64,000 nt of DNA. Origin: Lentilactobacillus buchneri (GTDB lineage: Bacteria > Bacillota > Bacilli > Lactobacillales > Lactobacillaceae). Below the pieces are notes generated by a model. The model was not told the origin of the DNA and ran no database searches. It saw nothing but the letters and a program-made list of their open reading frames with translations. The position numbers and the translations under genes were made by a program. The stretch lies in contig NZ_CP073066.1 of NCBI RefSeq assembly GCF_018314255.1, positions 124,001 through 188,000 of the forward strand, read 5' to 3'. Positions 33,348 to 43,349 of the stretch are shown here, one piece after another. Within the stretch, counting starts at the first letter, position 1, and each line of letters begins with the position of its first letter.

Positions 33348-33821
33348 TTAATAATGTTTCATAACTCGTTCAATTTGACGCTTTTGATCACGTCGCTTGA
33401 TGGTTTCACGCTTATCGTACTCATGCTTACCGGTTGCTACCCCAATTAAAACTTTGGCAAAACCATTTTTGAGGTAGACCTTTAAAGGAACGATTGTGAC
33501 CCCTTTGTCTTGGGTAATTTGAGCCAATTTGCGAATTTGCTTTTTGTGCAGCAACAACTTTCGATTGCGCAGCGGATCATGATTAAATTGGTTCCCCTCA
33601 GCGTACTCACTGATGTGAACGTTCATCATGTAGGCCTCATCGTTTCGAATTTGAACAAAGCCATCCTTTAGGTTAATTCGCCGAGCACGAATCGATTTAA
33701 TTTCGGTACCTGTCAGCACAATTCCAGCTTCGTAGGTTTCGGAAATCGAATAATCATGACGAGCTTTTTTATTTTGCGCCATCAAATTATCGTTATTATG
33801 CTGCTTTTTGCCTTTGGCCAT
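33348..33821 (-). CDS. smpB: SsrA-binding protein SmpB
   Basis: SmpB carries tmRNA into stalled ribosomes. The 157 residues include [39 protein letters not shown] and the basic C-terminal tail [21 protein letters not shown] that reaches into the empty mRNA channel. I start at the ATG at 33821, six bases after GAGGTG. It follows rnr by 20 bases. RNase R and SmpB act together in trans-translation quality control. The tmRNA gene is not in the window. Confidence 0.97.
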   Translation of the reverse strand: MAKGKKQHNNDNLMAQNKKARHDYSISETYEAGIVLTGTEIKSIRARRINLKDGFVQIRNDEAYMMNVHISEYAEGNQFNHDPLRNRKLLLHKKQIRKLAQITQDKGVTIVPLKVYLKNGFAKVLIGVATGKHEYDKRETIKRRDQKRQIERVMKHY

Positions 33822-33841
33822 CAAATCACCTCGCTTACAGC

Positions 33842-36169
33842 TTAATGTTTATTATGGTTCCGATGTCCGTTGTTGCCATGGTTGTTTCTCCCACGGTTGT
33901 TGTTGGCGTGATTGGAACGGGAATTGTTATTCGAATTGCCGTGGCGCTCATTATTGCCATGGTAGTTATTATTATGATAAGTCCGCTTTGGCAACATGTT
34001 ACTTTGTGGCGTCTTTTCAGGATCAACAATATCAAAGTCAACGGCACTCTGCTTGACGTCAACATTGACCACTTTAACTCGGATTGCCTGACCCATCTTG
34101 TAGGTTCGCCGAGTATTTCGACCAACCAAGGCCATAAATTGTTCCACGTATTGATAGTAGTCATCATTCATTCGGCTGATGTGAACCAAGCCTTCAACCG
34201 TATTTGGCAACTCAATGAACAGACCAAATTTCATAACTGAACTGACAACCCCATCGAATTCTTCGCCGATGTGATCGTTCATATATTCAGCTTTCTTCAT
34301 TGAATCGGTATCACGTTCGGCATCAACGGCCCGACGTTCGTATTGAGAAGTCGTCGTCGCAATTTCATCCAACACGTTGGCATAACGTTTCTTGGTCTCA
34401 TCGTTAATCCCGTTATCTTGATAATAATGAATCAATCGATGAACCATTGTATCTGGATAACGCCGAATTGGCGATGTGAAATGGGTATAGAACGGTGCTG
34501 CCAACCCAAAGTGTCCCAAAGACTGATCGGCGTAACGAGCCTGCTTCAAACTCCGCAGCAGCATCACTGAAACCATCATTTCTTCAGGCTTGCCGGCAAC
34601 TTTTTTCAAGACATTTTGTAAAGTCTTTGGGGTCACATGCTCTGGATCACCCTTCACATTAATCCCGAATGCAGTCAACGTCTCAAAGAAGGTTCTGATC
34701 CGATCGGCATCCGGCGTTTCATGGACCCGGTAAATAAAGGGAACGTGTTTTTCATAGTAGTGCTTGGCAACCGTTTCGTTCGCGGCCAGCATGAATGATT
34801 CAATCATCCGCTCGGCAGTACCACGAACCCGCAGCTTAATATCGATTGGGTGGCCTTTGTCATCCACGATAATTTCTGCTTCGTTATCGTCGAAGTCAAT
34901 TGCCCCACGCGCTTTTCGATGCTTGTATAAAATTTTGTGCAGCTCACCCATGGTTTCAAACATGGGAACCAATTTATCGTAACGGTCCATGGTTTTTTGA
35001 TCGTGGGATTCCAAAATGTTGTTAACCGCTGTGTAGGTCATTCGGGCGGTTGAACGCATCAAACTCGGGTGAATCCGATGCTTGATGATATTGCCGGATG
35101 GATCAATCTCCATTTCACAACTCATACATAATCGTAATTCGCCTTCGTTCAGCGAACAGATTCCGTTGGATAAACGTCTTGGCAGCATTGGAATCACACG
35201 GTCAGTCAGATAAACGGAAGTCCCACGACGGAATGCTTCTTTGTCAATGGCGCTGCCGGGTTGAACATAATGGCTCACGTCAGCGATATGAACCCCTAAA
35301 TGATAATTGCCATTGGGGAGTTTCCAAGCGGTAACCGCATCGTCCAAATCTTTAGAAGATTCCCCGTCGATGGTCACCAAATCCTGATCAGTAATATCTT
35401 CTCGGCCAATCTTCTCGGCTTCAGTCACGTGATCTGGGATGGCATCTGCAGCCTGAATGACATCTTCAGGGAACTCAGCGGGAATATCATGGGCATAAAC
35501 AATCTGTAAAATGTCAATTCCTGGGTCATCAACTGATCCAATAACTTCATCGGCAATCCCCACCATGTAATCAGGGTGCTTGGTAGATGGGTATTCGGTG
35601 ATTTGAGCAGTGATCACTTCACCAGGTGTTGGCTTCAGCCCGACGTCGTTGATATAAAATTTGTACTTGGCAATTTTCTTATCGTTGAGGGTTAATTGAC
35701 CAATGTATCCTTTGTCATCATCAGTCTTTTCAAACGGTCCAACCACGCGGGTATATTTGTGTTCGGCAATTTTAGTGACTTTGCCTTCCGGGCCCCGATC
35801 GGATCCCGGTTGTGCAGGCCGGACGATTTCCATTTCCACAGTATCACCATTCAGTGCATTCATGGTGTTATCGGGCGCAATGTAAGCATCTGGAGCATTT
35901 TCATCATAAGTGACGAAACCAAACCCTTTGTCATTAGCGTGGAAAATACCACTTAATTGTTGTTTATCAGGATTCAATTGAAACTTGCCGTCTTCAGTCA
36001 CAACGGCGACTTTATCGCGTTCCAAAGAAGCCAATTCTTGAACAATCAGCTTAAAGGCTGCTGAACCATGCGATCTCAGGACGTCAGCAATTTTCTCGAC
36101 AGTAAACACGTTATCCGGATAGGTTCGGAGAACGTTTTCTATTTGATTTTTCAAATCATTATCTTGCAA
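33842..36169 (-). CDS. rnr: Ribonuclease R
   Basis: A 775-residue 3'-5' exoribonuclease that can digest structured RNA. An N-terminal winged helix comes first (about 1-65), then cold-shock domains. The RNB catalytic domain carries [18 protein letters not shown] with the metal-binding aspartates and [25 protein letters not shown] end motifs. The S1 domain (about 635-715) follows. The last 50 or so residues are unusual: rich in Asn, His, Gly and Arg, with runs such as [20 protein letters not shown]. Usual RNase R tails are lysine-rich. It lies in secG-est-rnr-smpB. Confidence 0.97.
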   Translation of the reverse strand: MQDNDLKNQIENVLRTYPDNVFTVEKIADVLRSHGSAAFKLIVQELASLERDKVAVVTEDGKFQLNPDKQQLSGIFHANDKGFGFVTYDENAPDAYIAPDNTMNALNGDTVEMEIVRPAQPGSDRGPEGKVTKIAEHKYTRVVGPFEKTDDDKGYIGQLTLNDKKIAKYKFYINDVGLKPTPGEVITAQITEYPSTKHPDYMVGIADEVIGSVDDPGIDILQIVYAHDIPAEFPEDVIQAADAIPDHVTEAEKIGREDITDQDLVTIDGESSKDLDDAVTAWKLPNGNYHLGVHIADVSHYVQPGSAIDKEAFRRGTSVYLTDRVIPMLPRRLSNGICSLNEGELRLCMSCEMEIDPSGNIIKHRIHPSLMRSTARMTYTAVNNILESHDQKTMDRYDKLVPMFETMGELHKILYKHRKARGAIDFDDNEAEIIVDDKGHPIDIKLRVRGTAERMIESFMLAANETVAKHYYEKHVPFIYRVHETPDADRIRTFFETLTAFGINVKGDPEHVTPKTLQNVLKKVAGKPEEMMVSVMLLRSLKQARYADQSLGHFGLAAPFYTHFTSPIRRYPDTMVHRLIHYYQDNGINDETKKRYANVLDEIATTTSQYERRAVDAERDTDSMKKAEYMNDHIGEEFDGVVSSVMKFGLFIELPNTVEGLVHISRMNDDYYQYVEQFMALVGRNTRRTYKMGQAIRVKVVNVDVKQSAVDFDIVDPEKTPQSNMLPKRTYHNNNYHGNNERHGNSNNNSRSNHANNNRGRNNHGNNGHRNHNKH

Positions 36170-36184
36170 TCTATATTCCTCTTA

Positions 36185-36931
36185 TTATTCATAAAGTTGT
36201 GTTAAAAATTCGGTTAAATCAGCCTCAAGCTGCTTGTGAGCAGGATTAACGGTAATCATGTGACTGGCGTTGGGGTATTCGTGGTAACTGACCCGACTGT
36301 TCACCAATCCATCCCTCAAAGACTTGGCACTTTCAGGATTCACGATCTCATCGCTTAACCCCTGACCGATGAAGTATGGTTGGGTGATTTTAGGTAAATC
36401 CTGCGCCACACCAACTGTGAAATCAGCAATCTTACCTAATAGTATATCAATATTTTCGTCAAGCCACTTGAGTTTTGAATTCATAATCGCTTCATTGGTA
36501 TCATACTGAACAAAATTGGCTTTGGCCATTTGCATAAAGGTATTATGAACACTAAACTGACGCTTTCGAACAATTGGTGATCCAAACGAACCGCCGCCGA
36601 GTAAAGTCGGATCATTCTCCAGCGTTTTAGCGGCAAAAATACCGCCCAGCGAGATGCCAAAGATACTGATTTGGGTATATCCCCTGTCCTTTAGAAACTG
36701 GACGGCCCGTTTGGCATCGTTCCACCAACGCTCGGGCGTTCCCTGAATCAGGATATCGGTAAAATCAGCCGTCCCATGGCCAGTAAACATTGGCGCATAC
36801 ACGGTATAATTCTGACGCTCCAAATACCTCGCGAGCATTCGAACGTCAACCGGGCCACTGGCAAAAGCATGCAACAGAATAATTGCTCTCGGTCCGTGTT
36901 CAAAATAAAAAGATTTGACTGGTGTTTGCAT
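36185..36931 (-). CDS. est: Carboxylesterase, alpha/beta hydrolase
   Basis: A 248-residue monoacylglycerol-lipase-like esterase. The nucleophile S94 lies in the elbow FGISLGG. The oxyanion region is LLHAFASGP, GHGTADF follows, and a DEIVNP aspartate with a final HMITVN histidine completes the triad. I start at the ATG at 36931, eight bases after AAAGGA; earlier in-frame ATGs overlap or precede that site. The gene stands between secG and rnr, its standard place in bacilli and lactobacilli. Natural substrate unknown. Confidence 0.94.
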   Translation of the reverse strand: MQTPVKSFYFEHGPRAIILLHAFASGPVDVRMLARYLERQNYTVYAPMFTGHGTADFTDILIQGTPERWWNDAKRAVQFLKDRGYTQISIFGISLGGIFAAKTLENDPTLLGGGSFGSPIVRKRQFSVHNTFMQMAKANFVQYDTNEAIMNSKLKWLDENIDILLGKIADFTVGVAQDLPKITQPYFIGQGLSDEIVNPESAKSLRDGLVNSRVSYHEYPNASHMITVNPAHKQLEADLTEFLTQLYE

Positions 36932-36969
36932 AGCACCCATCCTTTCATGTCCACCCATTCAATTATAAT

Positions 36970-37000
36970 AAAAATCCCCCTGCATTTAAACAGGAGGATT
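36970..37000 (-). terminator. Terminator-like hairpin after secG
   Basis: On the minus strand AATCCTCCTG pairs with CAGGGGGATT (one wobble) and is followed by TTTTA. It may split secG from est-rnr-smpB; a TATAAT box follows just behind it. Confidence 0.7.
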
Positions 37001-37005
37001 GAATA

Positions 37006-37242
37006 CTAATGAGATGATATCCAAACTAATGCAAGTGCTAAGAGAAAGAAAATTATCCCTAAAACAAGTGTAGTTTTTTGCATGAATGCTTCAAAGCCAC
37101 GTGGCTTCTGCTTTGCAAACAAGTCATCGGCCCCACCAGTTAAGGCGGACATGGCGTCATTAGTCTTTGATGGTTGCATTAACACTGCGATTGTAATTAA
37201 AACACAGTCGATCAGCAATAATGTTAACAAAAAGTTGTACAC
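37006..37242 (-). CDS. secG: Protein translocase subunit SecG
   Basis: SecG helps SecYE move proteins across the membrane. The 78 residues show two membrane helices (2-20 and 57-75) and the family middle KTNDAMSALTGGADDLFAKQKPRGFEAF. GGAGG precedes the ATG. First of the secG-est-rnr-smpB group. Confidence 0.95.
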   Translation of the reverse strand: MYNFLLTLLLIDCVLITIAVLMQPSKTNDAMSALTGGADDLFAKQKPRGFEAFMQKTTLVLGIIFFLLALALVWISSH

Positions 37243-37326
37243 GTTGATAGCCTCCTACCGTTAAATCGGCTTAATACTACTCTTACTAAACTAACACATT
37301 ATAGCAGAATTCGCTACCTTTTGGGA

Positions 37327-38856
37327 TTAAGTTTCTGTTGTTAAGGTAATAATTTGCTGGGTGATCGCGTGCTGATTTTTAGTTGAGACGTTGATGAACA
37401 ATGTATCGCCCCATCGAATCAAGGTGCCGCCAGCAGGCACAATTTCGACACCGTTTCGTTGAATCTTGGTCAGCAGTGACCCCATTGGCCATTTGATCTG
37501 ACGCACCATTTTGCCATCCATCTGTGAACCGGCATACACGGTTTCCATAATTTCAGCAGTTCGACCCAAATTCATCTTGGTCTGAACTTTCAGGAGCTGC
37601 TGAAGCATCGAGTAATAGACCGGTTTGCCGTTTAACAGGTCTAAGACGCCGTATGCGATTAAAGACACGACCGCCAGGCCAAGGAGATGGGTCAGAGTCC
37701 CAACCATCTCTGTAATCAAAAGAATTGCCGTGAAAGGGGCCTTACTGATTGCCGCAAAGTATCCGGCCATCCCCATAATAATGAAACTCGAGAAATACAG
37801 TGGATTCATCAACCCAAGATTGACAGCGATACTGCCGACAATCGCGCCGATTAAACCACCAAGGCAAAGAATTGGCAGGAAAATGCCGCCGGGAAGGCCA
37901 CTCCCGTATGAAAGCATCGAGAAAACAAACCGAATTATGAAATAAAGACATAAAATCAGAGTTGGATAATTTGCCGAACTCAACCTCAGAATAATGTCAC
38001 TCCCGCCACCCAACAAGTGCGGGAAAAACGCTCCCATTGGGATCACCAACAACAGCGGAATAATTCCGTTGAAGTACCAGGGAATATGAGTATGCCGATA
38101 CCACTTTCCCATCCGAAGAATAACCATCTGATATAACCGGCCCAACACGCCAAGGACAATTCCTAAAATGACAACCCACAAAAAATATTTGAGTGGCAGT
38201 GGCGTACTTCGCATGTATAAAACCGGCTTGAGGCCAAAAACATACGTCGCAACCATGTCAGAAGTGACCGCAGATGTGAGCGAAACAATCCAAATATTGG
38301 TGGAAAAGTTATGATAAATCTCTTCCAAAACAAACAGCGTACTGGCAATTGGGGCGTTAAAAGCCGCACTTAAGCCAGCAGCGGCACCACTGGAAATGAG
38401 CACTTGGCGATCAAACCCAACTTGTTTGGTGAAATGGGCAACTCCCTGCCCCAAAGTTGACCCCAACTGAATTGAGGGACCTTCGCGACCGAGATATAAA
38501 CCACTTCCAATCGCCAAAATGCCACCAACAAATTTCCGCCACAGAATCGCCCACCAGCCGTAATCAACCTCACCTAACAATTGACCTTCAACTTGTGGAA
38601 TGCCGGATCCTTTAATATCCGGCTGCTGCTTTAGAAACCAGCCAACCAATAAGCCAATGGCAACATTAATGACAATTGTCGTCAGTAGAAACGACAGATG
38701 ATGGATCGAATTGATATAAAGATAGCGCATGAAATCCGTCATATGGCCAATTGACCACCGAAACATCGAGACTGCCGATCCGGCGAGTACACCAATGACG
38801 ATCCCGTTAACGATTGTTTTTACTTGAGACAGCTTGTAACTTCCTCTTACCTGCAA
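37327..38856 (-). CDS. ClC-type chloride/proton antiporter with TrkA-C domain
   Basis: A 509-residue ClC protein. The selectivity motifs GSGIPQVEG, GREGPSIQLG (gating glutamate) and GLPGGIFLP are all present; the gating and proton-path features favour a H+/Cl- exchanger over a channel. After the membrane part, a C-terminal TrkA-C (RCK_C) domain (about 435-509) probably senses a ligand. In several Firmicutes such domains bind c-di-AMP, which would tie it to CdaA here, but this is inference. The start is a TTG at 38856 behind AAAGGATG. Confidence 0.92.
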   Translation of the reverse strand: MQVRGSYKLSQVKTIVNGIVIGVLAGSAVSMFRWSIGHMTDFMRYLYINSIHHLSFLLTTIVINVAIGLLVGWFLKQQPDIKGSGIPQVEGQLLGEVDYGWWAILWRKFVGGILAIGSGLYLGREGPSIQLGSTLGQGVAHFTKQVGFDRQVLISSGAAAGLSAAFNAPIASTLFVLEEIYHNFSTNIWIVSLTSAVTSDMVATYVFGLKPVLYMRSTPLPLKYFLWVVILGIVLGVLGRLYQMVILRMGKWYRHTHIPWYFNGIIPLLLVIPMGAFFPHLLGGGSDIILRLSSANYPTLILCLYFIIRFVFSMLSYGSGLPGGIFLPILCLGGLIGAIVGSIAVNLGLMNPLYFSSFIIMGMAGYFAAISKAPFTAILLITEMVGTLTHLLGLAVVSLIAYGVLDLLNGKPVYYSMLQQLLKVQTKMNLGRTAEIMETVYAGSQMDGKMVRQIKWPMGSLLTKIQRNGVEIVPAGGTLIRWGDTLFINVSTKNQHAITQQIITLTTET

Positions 38857-38900
38857 TTTTGCTCATCCTTTAATGATTTCTGATATCCATCATATCATAA

Positions 38901-40943
38901 TCAAATGAGTCGTTTGAAAAGTTTTTTGCCGATTAACGCGCCAAGAAGCACCACCCCCGACAAAACACCGACAACGGACTGCGATTCACCGGTTTGGGGA
39001 AGCTTTTCTGAAACATCCGAAGCGTCTTTGGCTTCGTTGTGTCGCTTTGCTTTGGTTTCAGACGGATTCCGGCCACTGATAGCTGACTGACGCCCTTTTT
39101 TGTGGCCAGTCTTTGAGCTGAGTGCAGTCGGTTCAGCTAATGGCTTGTTTGATTTATCGGCTAATTTGATGTAAGTGAATTGTACATCTTCAGGCATCAG
39201 ATTGTCAGCCTTCAGTTCCTGGGTTGGTTGCTGAACCCGATAACCTGAAATAAACTTGGCCGTGTAAGTCTTGGTTTGGCCATATTCAAGTTCCACTGAG
39301 TCTTTAGAGATGGTTTTGCCATCCTGATCCACGTTGATAATATTAAAGGTGACTTTTTTAGCAGTATAATGCAATGTCAGGGTTTTCGAACTTGCATCCA
39401 GGTCGGTGGACTGTAATTCATAGCCATAAAATTCGACGTTCTTTGACCGGAATGCCCGGGCCTCTTCTGAAGTGAGATGCAGGGCTTTATTGAAGAGTAA
39501 GTGGCCGTGAGTGTCGATCCCATGGAGTTGATAGGTTGTGGTCATTGGTTGCTTTTCCTGATGATCGGTTGATTTTTCGGGTACCTTTGTCTGGTTGATT
39601 TCCGGAATTTTGGGTTTTGTTTGAACGACCGGTTTTTCTGAGTCTTTTGAATCAGATTCGGAAGTCTTAACTGTGTTCTTTGTGGAGCCGGATTGATCTG
39701 TGGTTTTACCAGGAAGGTCGGCTGGCTTTTCAGACGGCTTCGCAGACGTTTTTGAAATTTCCTGCACTTTTTCATCGGGGTTGAGTGATTCGGCTGTGGT
39801 TTCTACCGGCTTGGATGATCTGGATTTTTTGCCGGTTTCGGACTGAACGGATGATGTCGACTTTGCATTAGTCGACGAATCTGCAACTGCGCCTTCCTTT
39901 TTGCTTTCAGGTTTAGTGGCACCAGTCTCTTTATCAGATGATGATGACGCCCCATTGGTTTTAGTGGCGGGCTGGGTTTTGGGTTCAGGATCCGGCAATT
40001 TGGTTCCCGGCGCCGCCACTGGTGAGTTTAATTGGCCGTTTTCAGCCCCTGTGGCACCCACTACCTTCACTTTTTTATCATCATGTTTGGGGCCGGACTT
40101 GGAAGTGGTAGCGTCCTTGACTTCTTTATCGGGCGTTTCGGCTGGTTTGACATCCGGTTGGTGCACTGGTTCTGTTTGGGTAACGGATGGAACGACACGA
40201 TTGCCAGCCTCGCTCGGTGTACTTGGTGATGGTTGCATGTCAGTTGTCGCAGTCGTTGAAACCACCGGCCTTGAAGCAGACTCGCTCATGGGCTTTTCAC
40301 TAACGAGCTGAATTGGTTCGCTTGTCTGCCCAGTTTCACCAGACTTGGAATTACCAGGTTCTGGCTGGTCTGGTACAACCACATTAGCCAACTTATCCGC
40401 AGCAATCAATGGATTAAGGCTCTTATATTTGAGGGTCACATCCCAGTTGGTCTCTTTGATTTTTCCGTTGATATCCTTTGAATTGAGCAGTTCATAACCT
40501 GAAACGTCAAATTCGTTTTTATTAAGGCGGTAGGTACCAAAGATAGTTGCTTGATTGAAAACCTTGTTGTCCTGAATTGGTTGGTTATTTTCATCAAGGT
40601 ACTTGATGGTCACCACAGCATCTTCTGCCATATAGTTAACCACCATTCCGGGAGAATAATGCACTTCGGAAACGACCGGATGGTAATGTGGAACGTTGTC
40701 CGGGGCACTAAAGGTTGACGACTTACTCTTATCAATGTACATCTTGACTGTGGCTTGTTTGTCAAGCACCGACTTGTCACCACGGATGTTTCTAACTTGA
40801 AACTGTTGGTGGATGGTAATTTTGTCAGGAAACTCCTGGGTAGCTGTTTGACTGGTTTCAGCACCAACAATCTGCTCATGCACCAGTGGGCTGGCGAATC
40901 CCAGCACGCCTAACGAAACTGATAATAAAAGTGTTTTTTTCAA
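38901..40943 (-). CDS. LPXTG cell-wall-anchored surface protein with MucBP-like domains
   Basis: A 680-residue surface protein with a signal peptide (MKKTLLLSVSLGVLGFASPL, cleavage near VGA). It has MucBP-like modules near 110-175 (VVTIKYLDENNQPIQDNKVF) and 470-600 (VTFNIINVDQDGKTISKD). Between them lies a long disordered Pro/Ser/Thr/Lys/Glu stretch (about 185-465). The sortase signal is LPQTG at 648-652, followed by a membrane helix and KKLFKRLI. Probable role: binding host mucus or another surface. The start is a TTG seven bases after GGAGG; those bases can be hidden in a hairpin (40951-40995). The gene lies directly behind eno on the same strand. Confidence 0.93.
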   Translation of the reverse strand: MKKTLLLSVSLGVLGFASPLVHEQIVGAETSQTATQEFPDKITIHQQFQVRNIRGDKSVLDKQATVKMYIDKSKSSTFSAPDNVPHYHPVVSEVHYSPGMVVNYMAEDAVVTIKYLDENNQPIQDNKVFNQATIFGTYRLNKNEFDVSGYELLNSKDINGKIKETNWDVTLKYKSLNPLIAADKLANVVVPDQPEPGNSKSGETGQTSEPIQLVSEKPMSESASRPVVSTTATTDMQPSPSTPSEAGNRVVPSVTQTEPVHQPDVKPAETPDKEVKDATTSKSGPKHDDKKVKVVGATGAENGQLNSPVAAPGTKLPDPEPKTQPATKTNGASSSSDKETGATKPESKKEGAVADSSTNAKSTSSVQSETGKKSRSSKPVETTAESLNPDEKVQEISKTSAKPSEKPADLPGKTTDQSGSTKNTVKTSESDSKDSEKPVVQTKPKIPEINQTKVPEKSTDHQEKQPMTTTYQLHGIDTHGHLLFNKALHLTSEEARAFRSKNVEFYGYELQSTDLDASSKTLTLHYTAKKVTFNIINVDQDGKTISKDSVELEYGQTKTYTAKFISGYRVQQPTQELKADNLMPEDVQFTYIKLADKSNKPLAEPTALSSKTGHKKGRQSAISGRNPSETKAKRHNEAKDASDVSEKLPQTGESQSVVGVLSGVVLLGALIGKKLFKRLI

Positions 40944-40950
40944 AATAATA

Positions 40951-40995
40951 CCTCCATTATTTGTGATCTAAGAGTTAGATACGCAAAAATGGAGG
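40951..40995 (-). promoter_or_regulatory. Hairpin hiding the ribosome-binding site of the LPXTG gene
   Basis: On the minus strand CCTCCATTTTTG (40984-40995) pairs with CAAATAATGGAGG (40951-40963): 12 pairs and one bulged base. An inner stem (ATCTAA with TTAGAT, loop CTC) closes the middle. The pairing takes up the whole GGAGG ribosome-binding site. No T run follows, so it is not a terminator. It may be a thermosensor or another translational switch. Confidence 0.6.
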
Positions 40996-41007
40996 CGTTT
41001 TATGTAC

Positions 41008-41034
41008 AAAAAAAGTCGCTTTCACGACTTTTTT
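41008..41034. terminator. eno terminator
   Basis: AAAAAAGTCG pairs with CGACTTTTTT around a short loop, a few bases after the eno stop codon. It works in both directions on paper. Confidence 0.88.
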
Positions 41035-41038
41035 CAAA

Positions 41039-42358
41039 TTACTTGTTTAAGATGTCTTGACGTGCTTGTTCTGACAAGTTGTAGAATGAGTGAATTCCTT
41101 TGTAATCGGCAACGTCACCGAGTTGGTCTTCAATTCTCATCAATTGGTTGTACTTGGCAATTCGTTCGCCACGGCTCATTGAACCAGTCTTGATTTGACC
41201 GGCATTGAGGCCAACAACCAAGTCAGCAATCGTGGTATCTTCAGTTTCACCAGAACGGTGTGAAATGATTGCAGTGTAGCCTGCTTCTTTGGCCATTTCA
41301 ACAGCTTCGACAGTTTCAGTCAAAGTACCAATTTGGTTAAGCTTGATTAAGATAGCATTGGCAACGCCCATGTTGATACCTTTCTTAAGGTAATCAGTGT
41401 TGGTAACAAACAAATCATCACCAACGATTTGAACTTTCTTACCAAGGCGTTTAGTAGCCATTTGCCAATCAGCCCATTCGTTTTCATCAAGAGGATCCTC
41501 GATTGAAATAACTGGGTATTTGTCAACGATGCTTTCAAGCAAAGTCACAAATTCATCAGCAGTGTATGACTTACCGTCACCCTTTAAATCATATTTCTTA
41601 GTATCGGTGTTGTAGAATTCTGATGCTGCACAGTCAAAGGCAATGGCAATGTCTTTACCTGGCTTGTAGCCTGCACGTTGAATAGCTTCAACAAGGATTT
41701 CAAATGGTTCCTCGTTGTTCTTCAAGTCAGGAGCAAATCCACCTTCATCACCAACGGCAGTTGAGTATCCGCGTTCATTCAACAAGTTCTTCAAGTTGTG
41801 GAATGTTTCAGAACTCCAACGAATAGCTTCTTTGATGGTTGGAGCACCAATAGGCATGATCATGAATTCTTGGAAATCAACCTTGTTGTTGGCATGCTTA
41901 CCACCATTGATAACGTTCAACATTGGTGTTGGGAGCAAGTGACCATTGAAACCACCAAGGTAGTTGTACAATGGAACTTCCAATTCGTCAGCAGCAGCAC
42001 GAGCAGCAGCTAATGAAACACCCAAGATCGCATTGGCACCTAACTTACCCTTGTTGGGGGTACCGTCCAATTCGATCATAGCCTTATCAATAGCCAATTG
42101 GTCAGTAACATCGTAGCCAACAATTTCTTTAGCGATGATGTTATTAACGTTGTCAACGGCTTTGGTAACGCCCTTGCCCATGTAACGATCCTTGTCACCA
42201 TCACGGAGTTCAACAGCTTCGTGTTCACCAGTTGAAGCACCTGAAGGAACGATTCCACGGCCCATTGCACCTGCTTCAGTATACAATTCAACTTCAACAG
42301 TTGGGTTACCACGAGAGTCTAGAACCTCACGAGCATAAATATCAGAAATAATTGACAT
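41039..42358 (-). CDS. eno: Enolase
   Basis: Enolase turns 2-phosphoglycerate into phosphoenolpyruvate. The 439 residues start [20 protein letters not shown]. Catalytic and metal residues are visible in [19 protein letters not shown] loop, [50 protein letters not shown] and [11 protein letters not shown] start at the ATG at 42358 behind AAGGAGAG; 14 upstream codons are also open. Last gene of gap-pgk-tpiA-eno. Enolases of lactobacilli also appear at the cell surface. Confidence 0.98.
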   Translation of the reverse strand: MSIISDIYAREVLDSRGNPTVEVELYTEAGAMGRGIVPSGASTGEHEAVELRDGDKDRYMGKGVTKAVDNVNNIIAKEIVGYDVTDQLAIDKAMIELDGTPNKGKLGANAILGVSLAAARAAADELEVPLYNYLGGFNGHLLPTPMLNVINGGKHANNKVDFQEFMIMPIGAPTIKEAIRWSSETFHNLKNLLNERGYSTAVGDEGGFAPDLKNNEEPFEILVEAIQRAGYKPGKDIAIAFDCAASEFYNTDTKKYDLKGDGKSYTADEFVTLLESIVDKYPVISIEDPLDENEWADWQMATKRLGKKVQIVGDDLFVTNTDYLKKGINMGVANAILIKLNQIGTLTETVEAVEMAKEAGYTAIISHRSGETEDTTIADLVVGLNAGQIKTGSMSRGERIAKYNQLMRIEDQLGDVADYKGIHSFYNLSEQARQDILNK

Positions 42359-42460
42359 GTTTTTTTCTCTCCTTAGCGAAAGTTGTGACCTTTTGTACAA
42401 GGTTCAACTTCAATTCTATTAGTTTCTCGCCGAAGTTTCAACATAAATCAGCGAATTTAA

Positions 42461-43219
42461 CTATTTTTGTAAAAAGTTTGCAAGCTTTAAGAATGAATCC
42501 GGTTTTAAGCTGGCACCACCGGCCAAAACACCGTCGATATCAGTCTGTGACAGAATGTCATCGGCGTTTTCGTCGTTTACACTGCCGCCATACAAAACTC
42601 GGACTTGATCGGCAATATCATCGCCATACAAATCAGCAATGGTTTGACGAATTAAATAACAACCCTCTTCGGCTTCATCGCTGCTGGCGGTTTTGCCGCT
42701 GCCGATTGCCCAACTGGGTTCGTAAGCAACAATGATCTTCTCAGCTTGTTGCGGGGTAATCGATTTAAGGGCGTTGGTCACTTGACTGACCACCCAGGAA
42801 ATTCGATCAGCGGATTCACGCCGGCTCATCGTTTCATCACAGCAGATGATTGGTGTTAATTGGTTGCGAAAAGCAGCGTGAACCTTTTTATTAATAATGT
42901 CGTCGGTTTCGTTAAAGTACTTACGACGCTCTGAATGACCAATAATAACGTGGGTCACGCCCATTTCGGCAAGCGCTTTGGGGCTGGTCTCCCCGGTGTA
43001 TGCGCCCTCGTCTTCATAAAAACAATTTTCAGCGGAGATAATCAGTGGTGAATCACCATTTTCTTCGACCATGCTCTCCAAAAAGAGTGGCGAAGCCGCA
43101 ATACAGGTCTCGGTTATCTTAGGATCGGGTAATTTACCCTCGATGGCTTGAAGAAATTTGACTGCTTCAGCGACTGATAAATTCATTTTCCAGTTACCCG
43201 CAACGAACGGAATTCTCAT
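42461..43219 (-). CDS. tpiA: Triosephosphate isomerase
   Basis: TpiA interconverts dihydroxyacetone phosphate and glyceraldehyde-3-phosphate. The 252 residues have FVAGNWKMN (catalytic Lys), [15 protein letters not shown] (catalytic His), [16 protein letters not shown] (catalytic Glu) and the phosphate loop [12 protein letters not shown] start at the ATG at 43219 (MRIPFVAGN) behind AAAGGATG; an in-frame ATG three codons earlier overlaps that site. Confidence 0.98.
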   Translation of the reverse strand: MRIPFVAGNWKMNLSVAEAVKFLQAIEGKLPDPKITETCIAASPLFLESMVEENGDSPLIISAENCFYEDEGAYTGETSPKALAEMGVTHVIIGHSERRKYFNETDDIINKKVHAAFRNQLTPIICCDETMSRRESADRISWVVSQVTNALKSITPQQAEKIIVAYEPSWAIGSGKTASSDEAEEGCYLIRQTIADLYGDDIADQVRVLYGGSVNDENADDILSQTDIDGVLAGGASLKPDSFLKLANFLQK

Positions 43220-43313
43220 AAGAATCATCCTTTACATTTTTTAGCTTAATGCCATTGTAACCAAAAGAGAATTTAAAAGCCACATTTTTCTCCTATACCA
43301 ATTTTTAGTAAAA

Positions 43314-43342
43314 GAAAAAGAGCTCGCTAAATAGCAAGCTCT
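43314..43342 (-). terminator. pgk terminator
   Basis: On the minus strand GAGCTTGCT pairs with AGCGAGCTC and is followed by TTTTTC. tpiA therefore depends on read-through or its own promoter. Confidence 0.8.
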
Positions 43343-43349
43343 TCGTCAA

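Noticed and set aside
33808..34240. Plus-strand frames opposite the end of rnr
   Set aside because: They are the antisense of the Asn/His-rich tail of RNase R and show the matching Val/Ile/Met bias.
39901..40311. A 136-codon plus-strand frame opposite the LPXTG gene
   Set aside because: It mirrors the low-complexity Pro/Ser/Lys region of the surface protein. Its hydrophobic Val/Gly-rich translation is the usual antisense of such repeats.
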